Positions 33,488-43,146 are shown, counted from the first letter of the stretch. The stretch is DNA of 64,000 nt from an uncultured Bacteroides sp. (GCA_945874355.1 CAMCGB010000010.1:1-64000); one strand, 5' to 3'. The notes: generated by a model not told the origin, from the letters alone. Made by a program: numbers and translations.

Positions 33488-34324
33488 ATGGAAGCCGGAC
33501 TTTACAAATACTCCGGAGCCGGAAACGATTTTCTGGTGCTGGACGGGCGTAGGGAGGATGTTTCCAAATATCGCGAAGCCGCTCTGATTCAGCGACTTTG
33601 CTCCAGAAGTGAAGGTTTTTGCGACTCTGAAGGAACCATTGGCGCCGACGGGCTGATGATACTCTCTTCAAGCCCGGAGTATGATTTCCGTATGGAATTC
33701 TTCAATCCTGACGGTTCTGGCGGGATGATGTGCGGCAACGGCGGCAGATGCATAGTCGCTTTTGCAGACCATCTTGGCATCAGAGGCAGTGAAGGCGGCT
33801 TCCTTTTTGAGGCACCGGACGGCCTTCACGAAGCGCAGATACTCTCGCGCGGCGCTTCCGTATGTACCGTAAGGCTCAAGATGATAGATGTCACTGAGTT
33901 CCGCCCCAGTCTGGACGGATGGTTCCTCAACACCGGCACCCGCCATTTTGTGCGCTTCGTCGGCGACGTTGACTCTCTGGACATCCTTTCGCTCGGGCCG
34001 CGCTACCGCCACGACCCGGAGTTCGCTCCCCAGGGCGCCAATGCCAATTTCGTCCAGAAGACCGGGGAAGACAGTATAAAAGTGCGTACCTTCGAGAAAG
34101 GTGTTGAGGCTGAGACACTTGCCTGCGGGACCGGAATCACCGCCTCGGCTCTTGCCCTCGAGCTTGACAGCGCCGACGGGCATAAGCAGGAGCCCCGTGT
34201 GGTTGAGGTTCGCGCCCGGGTAGATAATTTGAGAGTCGAATTCACCCCCTGCCTGGATGCTTCCGGGAGCATAAGAGGCTTCGAACAGGTCTATCTTACA
34301 GGGCCCGCCCGCCTCATCCGGTAG
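33488..34324 (+). CDS. dapF: Diaminopimelate epimerase
   Basis: This 278-residue enzyme interconverts LL- and meso-diaminopimelate. Both catalytic Cys are present: Cys82 in MMCGNGGRC and Cys213 in LACGTGITAS. The length is typical. It is the last gene of the aspS-dapF operon and faces the aminotransferase gene convergently across 35 bases; no strong terminator is visible in that gap. Confidence 0.96.
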   Translation: MEAGLYKYSGAGNDFLVLDGRREDVSKYREAALIQRLCSRSEGFCDSEGTIGADGLMILSSSPEYDFRMEFFNPDGSGGMMCGNGGRCIVAFADHLGIRGSEGGFLFEAPDGLHEAQILSRGASVCTVRLKMIDVTEFRPSLDGWFLNTGTRHFVRFVGDVDSLDILSLGPRYRHDPEFAPQGANANFVQKTGEDSIKVRTFEKGVEAETLACGTGITASALALELDSADGHKQEPRVVEVRARVDNLRVEFTPCLDASGSIRGFEQVYLTGPARLIR

Positions 34325-34359
34325 AAAAGCCGTCCCTCCGCAATCGGGAGCACAACCAG

Positions 34360-35520
34360 CTAGCCCAGGTAGCTCCGGATGACTTCAGAGAGGATTTTTA
34401 CTCCCTGCTCCATCCTGGGTTTATTCATAAATGAGAAATTCAGCCTCATAGTATTGCGATGGCTGCCGTCAGCATAGAAGAATGAGCCCGCGACATAGGC
34501 AACGCCCGCGTCGAGGGCTTTGTCGTACATCTGAACGCAGTCCAGCTCCTGCGGAAGGGTCAAAAATAGGAACAGACCTCCCTCGGGACGGGTCCAGCTA
34601 ACCCCTTGAGGCATATACTTTTCAAGCAGCGAGAGCATAAAGTCCCTCTTGTCCCGGTATAGCGCTATGCTCTTTTCCAGGTTCCTGTCCAGCTCTCCGC
34701 TTTCAAGGAACTCCGCCGCCATATATTGATTGAGTATGGGCGGGCAGAGGTCCAGCGCCTGCTTGCAGACATAAATCTGATGCAGCACTTCCTGCGGGGC
34801 GAGTATCCATCCGAGACGCAGCCCGGGAGCGAAGATCTTCGAAAAACTGCCCAGATGTATGGTCCTTTCCGGGGCGAGGGAATAAATCGTGGGAAGGGTC
34901 TGCCCGCTGTAGCGAAGCTCCCTGTACGGTCCGTCCTCCAGAATCAGGAAGCCGTACTTTTTGCTCAAACCGATAAGGTCCATTCTCTCCTCCAGGCTCA
35001 GGGTCTTTCCGCTCGGGTTCTGGAAGTCCGATATGATATAAAACAGTTTGGCTCTTTTCAGAATGCTCTCGTCCACCCCTGTCATCCCGTCTTTCAGGCC
35101 CTGAACGCTTACAATCTCCGCCCTGTAGGACTTGAACGACTGCAGCGCCCCGAGGTAGGTGGGATCAACGGTCAGCACCACGTCCCCCGGGTTCAGAAGT
35201 ATCCTTGCGCTCACGTCTATCCCCTGCTGGGACGAGGTGCTTATCAGCACATTCTCTTCGTTTACGCTGTATCTTTCGGCAACTGCTTTTCTCAGCTCCG
35301 GAACGCCTTGGGTGCCTCCGTATTGCAGGGCTTTGGCCCCGTACTTGTCCATAACTCTGGAAAACAAGTCTTTGAGGATATCGGTAGGGAAAGTTGCGCT
35401 GTCCGGGTAGCCTCCGGCAAGAGAATAAATCGAGTTCAGATCGACTTTCTTGAAAATCTCCCTTGCCGGAGAAGGCATAAATGACGCTACATCGTCAGAG
35501 AAAAGAGTTGAGTAATCCAT
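34360..35520 (-). CDS. PLP-dependent aminotransferase (fold type I, LysN/MocR-like)
   Basis: This 386-residue aminotransferase has the pattern of 2-aminoadipate or MocR-type domains: SLAGGYPDSATFP at the start, LQYGGTQGVPELR, the PTYLGALQSF loop, SDFQNPSGKTLS and PLP Lys in GSFSKIFAPGLRLGW. There is no DNA-binding domain. It ends the cdaA operon and lies tail-to-tail with dapF. The dap operon lacks a succinyl-DAP aminotransferase (DapC), and this enzyme is a reasonable candidate, though amino-acid or 2-aminoadipate transamination is equally possible. Confidence 0.88.
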   Translation of the reverse strand: MDYSTLFSDDVASFMPSPAREIFKKVDLNSIYSLAGGYPDSATFPTDILKDLFSRVMDKYGAKALQYGGTQGVPELRKAVAERYSVNEENVLISTSSQQGIDVSARILLNPGDVVLTVDPTYLGALQSFKSYRAEIVSVQGLKDGMTGVDESILKRAKLFYIISDFQNPSGKTLSLEERMDLIGLSKKYGFLILEDGPYRELRYSGQTLPTIYSLAPERTIHLGSFSKIFAPGLRLGWILAPQEVLHQIYVCKQALDLCPPILNQYMAAEFLESGELDRNLEKSIALYRDKRDFMLSLLEKYMPQGVSWTRPEGGLFLFLTLPQELDCVQMYDKALDAGVAYVAGSFFYADGSHRNTMRLNFSFMNKPRMEQGVKILSEVIRSYLG

Positions 35521-35525
35521 ATCTG

Positions 35526-36617
35526 TTATCTGTATTCTTCGAAAGAGCTCATCGCAAGGGTCGAGAGCGTGTCCTTGAGCTTCTCCTCGTTCCTGGGGCA
35601 GATCATCAGCACGTCGTCCGTGTCGATGACGATGAAGTTCTCAAGTCCGCGCAGGGCGATGAGCTTCCCGGGGTTCACCGAGTAAACTATGTTGTCCCTG
35701 CACTCCTTTACCAGACCCTTGTTCACAAGGTTCATTGAATTGCCCTCACTGTCGTGGTGGGCCATATATTCATATAGTGAATCCCAATTGCCTATGTCAG
35801 CCCAGTTGAACTTGGCAGGATATACCCAGGCGTTCTCGGTCTTTTCCATAACGGCATAGTCGATGGAGTTCCGGGGCATATCGGGATATATTCTTTCAAG
35901 GAAGCTTTTCTCCTCTGCGCTGTCCAGGAAAGTGGACCATCCTTCCCACAGGCGGGTTATCTCGGGCACATATCTTTCCAGCTCCCGCTTTATTGTTGAG
36001 GCCTTCCAGACAAATATACCGGTGTTCCAGAGGAACTCTCCCGTGCTGATGAACACTTGGGCCAGTTCTTTGTCAGGCTTCTCGGTGAAGGTCTTGACTT
36101 TCACCGGTTTGCCTTCCTCGTAAGGGCCTGCCATCTGGATGTATCCGAAATTGGGGTCCGGCCTCGAGGGCATCACTCCTATGCTGATGAGCGTGTCCGA
36201 GCCAGCGGCATAAGCCATTGCGTTGCTGATGGTCTCGTTGAACTCGGCGCTGTCCTTGATGATGTGGTCTGCCGGTGTGACTACCATTACTGCGTCCGGG
36301 TCCCTTTTCAGCAGTTTGTAGGTTGCATAGGTGATGCAGGGCGCGGTGTTGCGGTTGTAGGGCTCCAGCAGAAGGTTCTCCTCCTTGAGCTCGGGGAGCT
36401 GCTCGCGGACTTGCTCTTCGTAGCGTGACAGGCTGACTACCAGGATGTTGTCATCCGGAATTATGGCTTTCATCCTGTCGTAAGCCATCCTTAGGAATGA
36501 GGTGCCGTCGGTAGTGAAGTCCAGGAACTGTTTCGGCTTGTCGAGTCTGCTGATAGGCCAGAACCGGGAGCCGACCCCGCCGGCCATGATTATGCAGTAT
36601 AAATGGTTATTAAGCAT
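35526..36617 (-). CDS. manC: Mannose-1-phosphate guanylyltransferase
   Basis: This 363-residue protein makes GDP-mannose. The nucleotide-binding signature GGVGSRFWPISR lies near residues 14-25, with VTPADHII, FTEKPD and NTGIFVW further in. Only the guanylyltransferase domain is present; the C-terminal isomerase cupin of long ManC proteins is absent. It overlaps yraN by eight bases and precedes the aminotransferase by five. Confidence 0.92.
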   Translation of the reverse strand: MLNNHLYCIIMAGGVGSRFWPISRLDKPKQFLDFTTDGTSFLRMAYDRMKAIIPDDNILVVSLSRYEEQVREQLPELKEENLLLEPYNRNTAPCITYATYKLLKRDPDAVMVVTPADHIIKDSAEFNETISNAMAYAAGSDTLISIGVMPSRPDPNFGYIQMAGPYEEGKPVKVKTFTEKPDKELAQVFISTGEFLWNTGIFVWKASTIKRELERYVPEITRLWEGWSTFLDSAEEKSFLERIYPDMPRNSIDYAVMEKTENAWVYPAKFNWADIGNWDSLYEYMAHHDSEGNSMNLVNKGLVKECRDNIVYSVNPGKLIALRGLENFIVIDTDDVLMICPRNEEKLKDTLSTLAMSSFEEYR

Positions 36618-36993
36618 ATATAGGTATAAAAGCTTGTGGATAGTATTCGATTTCTGCCTGCTCTCCGTCCAGAAGTACGCTTACGACATCGAAGCTCACT
36701 TCAAGGTCTGCTCCGAGCGGAAGCCTGTCCGAAGAATGGATGAATGCCTGGGCGGCCTTTACCAGACACTCCCGTTTCCTGCGGTCGACATTTGCCTCGG
36801 GGGCGGCCTGCGAAGGGACCACCCTTGTCTTGACTTCTACGATATGAAGCACACTGCCGCTCAAGCTGATGATGTCGATTTCCAGGTGAGAAGCCCTCCA
36901 ATTCCGTGCCACTATCTCGTGTCCCAGCCCCTGCAGATACCGGCAGGCCAGGTCCTCTCCTCTTTTTCCTACGCTTCCCTTGGCTTCTCTCAT
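36610..36993 (-). CDS. YraN/UPF0102 nuclease-fold protein
   Basis: The 127-residue member of UPF0102 has a predicted Holliday-junction-resolvase-like fold. The motif series GKRGEDLACRYL, LEIDIISLSG and VEVKTR supplies the E, D and E-x-K residues of a PD-(D/E)xK active site. The function is not established. It begins four bases after the mutS2 stop and overlaps manC. Confidence 0.92.
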   Translation of the reverse strand: MREAKGSVGKRGEDLACRYLQGLGHEIVARNWRASHLEIDIISLSGSVLHIVEVKTRVVPSQAAPEANVDRRKRECLVKAAQAFIHSSDRLPLGADLEVSFDVVSVLLDGEQAEIEYYPQAFIPIYA

Positions 36994-36997
36994 TATC

Positions 36998-39484
36998 TCA
37001 GAATTTTACAATCGTTACTCCGGCTCCTCCGCCCCGCACATCCTCGTCACTCACCTCCAGCCCCGGAATGGTCCTCAGATATTTCTGTATTTCTTCCCTC
37101 AGCACTCCGGTGCCCTTGCCGTGGATGATGCGCACCATCCCGACGTCCAGCATTATGGCATCGTCTATATAATGCATCACTATGTCCAGGGCTTCCTGGA
37201 GCCTAGCGCCGCGTATGTCAAGCTCGGGACGGAAGTTGAGCTTGCGCTCCGTGATGGCGCTGTCCTCCCTTCGCGCAGGCTTCATCTCCTTGCGGGTGGC
37301 CTGGCGGTACTCGTTGGAGGAAATCCTCTCGAGCATGTCTTCGGGCATGGTGCTGCTGATGTTCCCCACGATGACGGTCACGCTCCTGCCCTTGATTTTG
37401 GCCACTTCGCCTACCATCTGTCCGCCTTTGATTCTGACCTTTTCCCCGACCTTTAGGGGCGCGCTCTTCTGCACTTCCGCTCCCTGGGCAGGGTCCTTGT
37501 GGGCCGCAGAGCCCTTTTTCTGCTGCCTTTTCTTTAGCTGTTCCAGCTTGTGGTCCAGATACTCGTCCTTGTTCTTCTGCTCGGTCTGCTTCTTCTCCTG
37601 GAGGGCTCCGAGGAATCCCTGCAGCTCCTTGCGTGCCTCTTTGGTCCTCTCCTTCTCGGCCTGCGATTCTTTTATATCCTTGATGGTCTTCTCCACCTGG
37701 CGCGAAGCTCCGCGGATTATCTCCTCCGCCTGGCTGCGGGCGTCCTGAAGTATCTCCTCCTTGAGGGCCTTGATCTCCTCGAGCTCCTGCTCGTACTTTT
37801 TCGTAAGTCCGCTCAGGGCCTTGTCGCTGTCCTTCACCTTCTGCAGCTTCTGGTCCAGGGCCCTGCGGTTGCGCGCTATCTTGCGCAGATTCCTTTCAAT
37901 GCCCACATACTCCTCTCCTGCCCTCGCCTCGGCATCCTTCACTATGCTCTCCGGCAGGCGCATCTTTCTTGCCAGCTCGAAGGCGAACGAATTGCCCGGC
38001 AGACCTATCTCCAGCTTGAACAGAGGTTCTATCTTCGAGGCGTCGAAAAGCATCGCTCCGTTGATTACCCTCGACTGCTCGCGGGCGGCATATAGCTTGA
38101 GGTTGGTGTAGTGGGTAGTGATGACTCCGTACACGCCCCTCTGGTCCAGCTCCGAAAGGATTGCTTCCGCCAGGGCCCCTCCTGCTGCGGGCTCTGTGCC
38201 GGAGCCGAACTCGTCTATCAGTACCAGAGTGCGTTCGTCCGCCTTTTCAAGCAGGGTTTTCATATCCGCGAGGAAGGAGCTGTAGGTGCTCAGGTCGTTC
38301 TCCAGGCTCTGGTTGTCGCCTATGCTCACGATTATTCTGTCGAATACGGGCAGCTCCGAAGTCTCGGAGGTGGGTATCAGCATGCCCCACTGGAACATAT
38401 ACTGGAGCAGTCCCGTGGTCTTGAGGCACACGGACTTTCCTCCAGCGTTGGGTCCCGAAATCAGCAGTATCCTCTTCCCTTCGTCCAGACTTACCGTCAG
38501 CGGCACTATCTGCTTGCCCTCGGCTTTCAGCGCGTTCTCGAGCAGCGGGTGGCGGGCTTTCCTGAGCGACAGGGTCCCGTCTTCAGAGATGATGGGCATT
38601 CCGGCTATGTATTCGAGGGCGGTCTGGGCCTTTGCCATCAGGAAGTCAATCTCTCCCATAAACTCGGCGCCCTTCAGGAGCTCGGGCAGATAAGGCCTTA
38701 GGAACTCGCTGAAATCGAATAATATACGCTGAATCTCGCGCTCCTGCTCAAAGTATAGGGTCGAGATTTCGTTCTCCAGGTCTATGATTTCGGCAGGCTC
38801 GACGAAGGTGGTTTTGCCGCTCGCGGACTGGTCATAGACGAAGCCCTGGATTTTGCGCTTAGCCGAAGTGCTTACCGGCACCAGGAACTTGCCGTCCCTT
38901 ATGCTCAGGGCCGCCCCCTCCTCGGCTATGCCTTCCTGTTGGGCTCTCTGGAGTATGGCCGCCGCCCTTTTCGCTATCGCCGCCTCCTTGCTGCGCAGGG
39001 TGCTGCGTATCCGCAGGAGCTCTTCCGAAGCCGAGTCCTTCACCTCCCCGTAGCGGTCCAGAATGGACTCTATCCGGCGCTGGATTTCGGGGAATACGGC
39101 TATCTTGGAGGCCTTGCGGCAGAGCAGGGGATAGACCCCTTCCTTGATGTGAGAGAAGAAGTGCGACAGCCTCCTGGTAGTGTCGGTGAATGTTTTCAGC
39201 TTCCCGAGCGAAAGCAGGTCTATCGAAGAGCCGCTTTTCTGCAGCCCTTCCAAAAAGGCCATCACGTCTATGTAGCCTGTGGTGGGAAAACTGTCTTCGA
39301 ACATCAGGATCAGCCTCATCTCGTCGGTCAGCGCGAGCCTTGAGGAAATCTCCTGCGGCGAGGTGCTGAACTGCTCCGAGGCCACCCTGTCGGCGGCATA
39401 GTCCGTCCGGCAGTGGTCCGAGATGCATCTGCGCACCTTATCGAATCCCAGTCTCGTCTCCAGTATGGAAGTATGGTCAGTCAT
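36998..39484 (-). CDS. mutS2: Endonuclease MutS2
   Basis: This 828-residue homolog of MutS has no mismatch-recognition domain. It has the core and ATPase domain (Walker A GPNAGGKS, then IDEFGSGTEP), a long coiled coil at about 520-640, a KOW-like segment (VGEKVRIKGGQMVGEVAKIKG) and a C-terminal Smr nuclease domain with LDIRGARLQEAL and HGKGTGVLRE. MutS2 proteins act on recombination intermediates or stalled ribosomes. The start overlaps the cdaA stop by eight bases. Confidence 0.95.
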   Translation of the reverse strand: MTDHTSILETRLGFDKVRRCISDHCRTDYAADRVASEQFSTSPQEISSRLALTDEMRLILMFEDSFPTTGYIDVMAFLEGLQKSGSSIDLLSLGKLKTFTDTTRRLSHFFSHIKEGVYPLLCRKASKIAVFPEIQRRIESILDRYGEVKDSASEELLRIRSTLRSKEAAIAKRAAAILQRAQQEGIAEEGAALSIRDGKFLVPVSTSAKRKIQGFVYDQSASGKTTFVEPAEIIDLENEISTLYFEQEREIQRILFDFSEFLRPYLPELLKGAEFMGEIDFLMAKAQTALEYIAGMPIISEDGTLSLRKARHPLLENALKAEGKQIVPLTVSLDEGKRILLISGPNAGGKSVCLKTTGLLQYMFQWGMLIPTSETSELPVFDRIIVSIGDNQSLENDLSTYSSFLADMKTLLEKADERTLVLIDEFGSGTEPAAGGALAEAILSELDQRGVYGVITTHYTNLKLYAAREQSRVINGAMLFDASKIEPLFKLEIGLPGNSFAFELARKMRLPESIVKDAEARAGEEYVGIERNLRKIARNRRALDQKLQKVKDSDKALSGLTKKYEQELEEIKALKEEILQDARSQAEEIIRGASRQVEKTIKDIKESQAEKERTKEARKELQGFLGALQEKKQTEQKNKDEYLDHKLEQLKKRQQKKGSAAHKDPAQGAEVQKSAPLKVGEKVRIKGGQMVGEVAKIKGRSVTVIVGNISSTMPEDMLERISSNEYRQATRKEMKPARREDSAITERKLNFRPELDIRGARLQEALDIVMHYIDDAIMLDVGMVRIIHGKGTGVLREEIQKYLRTIPGLEVSDEDVRGGGAGVTIVKF

Positions 39485-40262
39485 TTTTCTGTCCCAGCAA
39501 CAATTTAAGTTGGTTGAGCGAGTCGATCACTTCAATCTTGCCCCCGCGCACGAATGACACCTGTCCCCTCTGCTCGCTCACTACCAGCACGCTGGCATCG
39601 CATTGCTCGCTGATGCCTATGGCCGCCTTGTGCCTCATTCCGAACTTGGGCGGCAGGTCCGTCCTTTCCGAGATGGGCAGGGTGCAGCGCGCCGCTACAA
39701 TCCGGTTGTCACCTATCACCACGGCTCCGTCGTGAAGCGGGGAGTTCTTGAAGAATATGTTCAGCAGTATGCGGCAGCCTATCTTGGCGTCGATGGTGTC
39801 TCCCGTGGCTATGATTTCGTCCAGCGAATCGTTCCCGCGTATAACTATAAGGGCTCCTGTCTTCTGGTCGGCCATCTCCTTGCAGGCCTGGGCTATTTCG
39901 TCTATCGCCCTGGTATCCACCGCTTCGGGAGTATTCCTGAAAAAGAACTTCTGAAGGGCGGGCCTGCGCTCGAGAGTGGTCCCGGCCCTGCGTCCCAGAG
40001 AGTTGAGGAAGCGCCTTATCTCGGGCTGGAAAATCACGATCAGCGCCACGGCTCCGACGTCAATCACCGTCCCGAGTATAGAACTCATCATCTTCATCCC
40101 TATGGCGGACGAGATGATTTGCATCAGGAGCAGGAGGATGATGGCGATGAAAATATTGACTGCGGTGGAGCCTTTTATCCAGCGGAACGCAATGAAAATA
40201 ATCACCGCGACCATCAGAATGTCGAGGAAATCGATGAATGTGAAGTTCAGAAACCTTAGCAT
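39477..40262 (-). CDS. cdaA: Diadenylate cyclase CdaA
   Basis: The 261-residue membrane protein makes cyclic di-AMP. Three membrane helices lie in residues 1-75. The DAC domain follows with HDGAVVIGDNRIVAA and, in place of the usual RHR, GMRHKAAIG. The length matches CdaA/DacA proteins. ATG 40262 is preferred over TTG 40268. No cdaR or glmM gene is adjacent, unlike in Firmicutes; here it heads an operon with mutS2, yraN, manC and the aminotransferase. Confidence 0.93.
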   Translation of the reverse strand: MLRFLNFTFIDFLDILMVAVIIFIAFRWIKGSTAVNIFIAIILLLLMQIISSAIGMKMMSSILGTVIDVGAVALIVIFQPEIRRFLNSLGRRAGTTLERRPALQKFFFRNTPEAVDTRAIDEIAQACKEMADQKTGALIVIRGNDSLDEIIATGDTIDAKIGCRILLNIFFKNSPLHDGAVVIGDNRIVAARCTLPISERTDLPPKFGMRHKAAIGISEQCDASVLVVSEQRGQVSFVRGGKIEVIDSLNQLKLLLGQKND

Positions 40263-40282
40263 AGGCAAGTACTATCGCAGTG

Positions 40283-40290
40283 CAAAAATA
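40283..40290 (-). promoter_or_regulatory. -7 element of the cdaA operon
   Basis: On the minus strand TATTTTTG lies about 20 bases before the ATG at 40262. No clear -33 element is visible. Confidence 0.5.
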
Positions 40291-40353
40291 GCAAAAATGC
40301 TCGATAATTGAAAGTATAAAAGCCTAAAAGACAGTAAGATTGTAAAATAAATA

Positions 40354-40385
40354 TTTGGATTTTGCCGGAATTAGTCGTATATTTG
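40354..40385 (+). promoter_or_regulatory. Strong promoter of the first ribosomal block
   Basis: TTTG at 40354-40357, exactly 20 bases, then TATATTTG at 40378-40385 form a full match to the Bacteroidetes consensus. The leader to the rplC ATG at 40445 is about 55 bases. This promoter means rplC starts its own transcript rather than continuing from rpsJ. Confidence 0.85.
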
Positions 40386-40444
40386 CAGCCCGCAATTTTG
40401 GGCGGACTTTTTAACGTATTTATAAACAATTAATTATCAATCCA

Positions 40445-41071
40445 ATGCCTGGATTAATTGGAAAGAAAATCGGAATGACTTCCGTGTTCGGTGCCGATGG
40501 CAAGAATATACCATGCACCGTTATCGAGGCTGGTCCGTGCGTAGTTACGCAGCTCCGCACAGTGGAAACCGATGGTTATGCCGCTGTACAGCTTGCCTAT
40601 GACGAAACCACTGAAAAGCACACCAGCGCTCCTCTTATGGGGCACTTCAAGAAGGCAGGAACCACTCCCAAGCGCAAGCTCGTAGAGTTCAAGGCTGACT
40701 TCGCAGGAGAGCTCAAGCTCGGTGACGTTTTCACCGTAGCCGACATCTTCACCGAGAACGTTGCTTATGTTGACGTCATCGGAACATCCAAGGGTAAGGG
40801 ATTCCAGGGCGTTGTGCACCGCCACGGCTTTGCCGGTGTGGGCGGTCAGACCCACGGTCAGCACAACCGTCTGCGCCATCCCGGTTCAATGGGTGCATCT
40901 TCTTGGCCTTCACGCGTACTCCCCGGAATGCGCATGGCCGGCCATATGGGAAATGAGAGGGTAAAGGTTGAGAACCTTCAGATCGTGAAGGTCATCCCTG
41001 AGCACAATCTCGTTGTTGTTAAGGGTTCCGTGCCCGGAGCCAAGGGTTCTTACGTAATTTTGGAGGCTTAA
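40445..41071 (+). CDS. rplC: Ribosomal protein L3
   Basis: The 208-residue L3 starts [15 protein letters not shown] and has the conserved loop [18 protein letters not shown] that reaches the peptidyl-transferase region. It is first in the block here; in most Bacteroidetes rpsJ stands before it. The next gene is four bases away. Confidence 0.98.
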   Translation: MPGLIGKKIGMTSVFGADGKNIPCTVIEAGPCVVTQLRTVETDGYAAVQLAYDETTEKHTSAPLMGHFKKAGTTPKRKLVEFKADFAGELKLGDVFTVADIFTENVAYVDVIGTSKGKGFQGVVHRHGFAGVGGQTHGQHNRLRHPGSMGASSWPSRVLPGMRMAGHMGNERVKVENLQIVKVIPEHNLVVVKGSVPGAKGSYVILEA

Positions 41072-41075
41072 GAGT

Positions 41076-41705
41076 ATGCAACTGCCAGTATTGAAAATCG
41101 ACGGTACCCCTTCCGGAAAAGAGGTAACTCTCAACGAGGAGGTATTCGGCATCCAGCCGAACGATCACGCTATCTATCTTGACGTGATCCAGTATCTCGC
41201 AAACCAGCGTCACGGCAATGCCAAGACCAAGGACCGCAGCGAGAATGCTCACAGCACCAAGAAGCTCGGACGCCAGAAGGGCGGCGGCGGTGCTCGTCAC
41301 GGAAGCCTCAAGGCCAATATCTTCGTAGGCGGCGGCCGCGTCTTCGGACCCAAGCCCCGTTTCTACCACACCAAGTTGAACAAGAAGGTGAAGGCTCTTG
41401 CCCGCAAGTCAGCTCTCAGCTACAAGGCCGCAGAGAACGCCATCATAGTTCTCGAGCCCTTCACAATGGAAGCGCCCAAGACCAAGGAGCTGCTCAACAT
41501 CACCGCAGCCATCAAGGCCGGCGACCGCAAGGTGCTCTATGTGCTTCCCCAGAATTCAACTAACATCTATCTTTCATCCCGCAACCTCCAGCAGGTGAAC
41601 GTGACCTCGGTTGACGAGATCAGCACCTACACCATTATGAACGCCAACACTCTGGTGCTCATCGACGGTGTTCAGGACACTCTTGCAGAAAGGAACTTGC
41701 GCTAA
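41076..41705 (+). CDS. rplD: Ribosomal protein L4
   Basis: The 209-residue L4 has the extended internal loop (KKLGRQKGGGGARHG) that lines the exit tunnel, and VFGPKPR. L4 controls its own operon in E. coli by binding the S10 leader; no such leader can be recognised here. Confidence 0.98.
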   Translation: MQLPVLKIDGTPSGKEVTLNEEVFGIQPNDHAIYLDVIQYLANQRHGNAKTKDRSENAHSTKKLGRQKGGGGARHGSLKANIFVGGGRVFGPKPRFYHTKLNKKVKALARKSALSYKAAENAIIVLEPFTMEAPKTKELLNITAAIKAGDRKVLYVLPQNSTNIYLSSRNLQQVNVTSVDEISTYTIMNANTLVLIDGVQDTLAERNLR

Positions 41706-41717
41706 CAGACTCAGAAG

Positions 41718-42008
41718 ATGGGAATCATTATTAAGCCAATAGTTACAGAGAAGTTGACGGATCAGGGCGAAAAGTTGAACCGTTACGGCTTTATCGTGGA
41801 TCGTAAGGCCAATAAACTTCAGATCAAGGACGCGGTAGAGAAAATGTACGGAGTATCCGTAACCGACGTCAACACAGTCAATTATCACGGAAAGAAGAAG
41901 AGCCGCTACTCAAAGACCGGCGTTCTCCGCGGCCGTGCAAACCACTACAAGAAGGCGTACATCACTCTTGCCGGTGAGGACAAGATCGACTTCTACGCTA
42001 ACATTTAA
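41718..42008 (+). CDS. rplW: Ribosomal protein L23
   Basis: The 96-residue L23 starts MGIIIKPIVTEK, followed by a KANKLQIKDAVEKMYGVSV block. It is the docking site for trigger factor and SRP at the tunnel exit. Confidence 0.97.
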   Translation: MGIIIKPIVTEKLTDQGEKLNRYGFIVDRKANKLQIKDAVEKMYGVSVTDVNTVNYHGKKKSRYSKTGVLRGRANHYKKAYITLAGEDKIDFYANI

Positions 42009-42022
42009 GGGAGGAATAGACA

Positions 42023-42847
42023 ATGGCAGTAAGAAAATTCAAACCGGTTACTCCCGGTCAAAGGAACAAGGTGATCAGCACTTTTGAAGAAATCACCGCC
42101 AAGAAACCTCAGAAATCATTGTGTGAGCCTCTCAAGAGCACCGGTGGACGCAACAACACTGGTCAGATGACTGTCCGCTACGTAGGCGGCGGCCACAAGA
42201 GAATGTACCGTATCATCGACTTCCGTCGCGACAAGGACTGCTGCACCGCCCAGGTTCTTACCATCGAGTACGACCCTAACCGCAGCGCCCGCATCGCTCT
42301 CGTACAGTACGAGGACGGCGAGAAGAGGTACATCATCGCACCTAAGGGACTCAAGGTAGGCCAGGTTATCGCTTCCGGCAGCGGTGTCGCTCCCGAAGTG
42401 GGCAACTGCCTCCCTCTCAGCGAAATTCCTGTAGGTACCCTCGTTCACAACATTGAGCTCCGTCCCGGTCAGGGTGCCGCTATGGCACGTTCAGCCGGAA
42501 CCTTTGCCCAGCTCGCAGCCCGTGAAGGAAACCACGCCGTTCTCCGCCTGCCTTCAGGCGAGACCCGTATGGTGCTCGTTTCCTGCCGTGCTACTGTCGG
42601 CGAGGTATCCAACGCAGACCACAGTTTGGAGAGCCACGGAAAGGCCGGCCGCAAGCGTTGGCTCGGTGTCCGTCCTCACAACAGAGGTGTCGTTATGAAC
42701 CCTGTTGATCACCCGATGGGTGGTGGTGAAGGACGTGCTTCCGGAGGTCACCCTCGTTCACGCAAGGGTCTTCCTGCTAAGGGCTACAAGACACGTAATC
42801 CTAAGGCATCTTCAAACAAGTTCATTATTGAAAGAAGAAAGAAATAA
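42023..42847 (+). CDS. rplB: Ribosomal protein L2
   Basis: The 274-residue L2 has the conserved C-terminal [17 protein letters not shown] segment near the peptidyl-transferase centre and a basic tail. GGAGG stands nine bases before the ATG. Confidence 0.98.
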   Translation: MAVRKFKPVTPGQRNKVISTFEEITAKKPQKSLCEPLKSTGGRNNTGQMTVRYVGGGHKRMYRIIDFRRDKDCCTAQVLTIEYDPNRSARIALVQYEDGEKRYIIAPKGLKVGQVIASGSGVAPEVGNCLPLSEIPVGTLVHNIELRPGQGAAMARSAGTFAQLAAREGNHAVLRLPSGETRMVLVSCRATVGEVSNADHSLESHGKAGRKRWLGVRPHNRGVVMNPVDHPMGGGEGRASGGHPRSRKGLPAKGYKTRNPKASSNKFIIERRKK

Positions 42848-42868
42848 CAGGAATAAACTTTAGAGATT

Positions 42869-43141
42869 ATGAGTCGTTCATTAAGAAAAGGTCCATATAT
42901 CCAGGAAGCTCTGGAAAAAAGAATTCTTGCTATGAATGATGGTAGCAAGAAGAAGGAAGTGGTCAAGACCTGGTCTCGCGCCAGTATGATCTCTCCTGAC
43001 TTTATCGGCCATACAATCGCTGTTCACAACGGAAACAAGTTTATCCCTGTTTACGTTACCGAGCAGATGGTCGGTCACAAACTTGGCGAATTCGCCCCTA
43101 CACGTACTTTCAAGGGTCATTCAGGTAACAATAAGAAGTAA
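42869..43141 (+). CDS. rpsS: Ribosomal protein S19
   Basis: The 90-residue S19 has RSLRKGPYI at the start and a central [21 protein letters not shown]. It ends [15 protein letters not shown] as expected for the family. Confidence 0.97.
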   Translation: MSRSLRKGPYIQEALEKRILAMNDGSKKKEVVKTWSRASMISPDFIGHTIAVHNGNKFIPVYVTEQMVGHKLGEFAPTRTFKGHSGNNKK

Positions 43142-43146
43142 TCATT

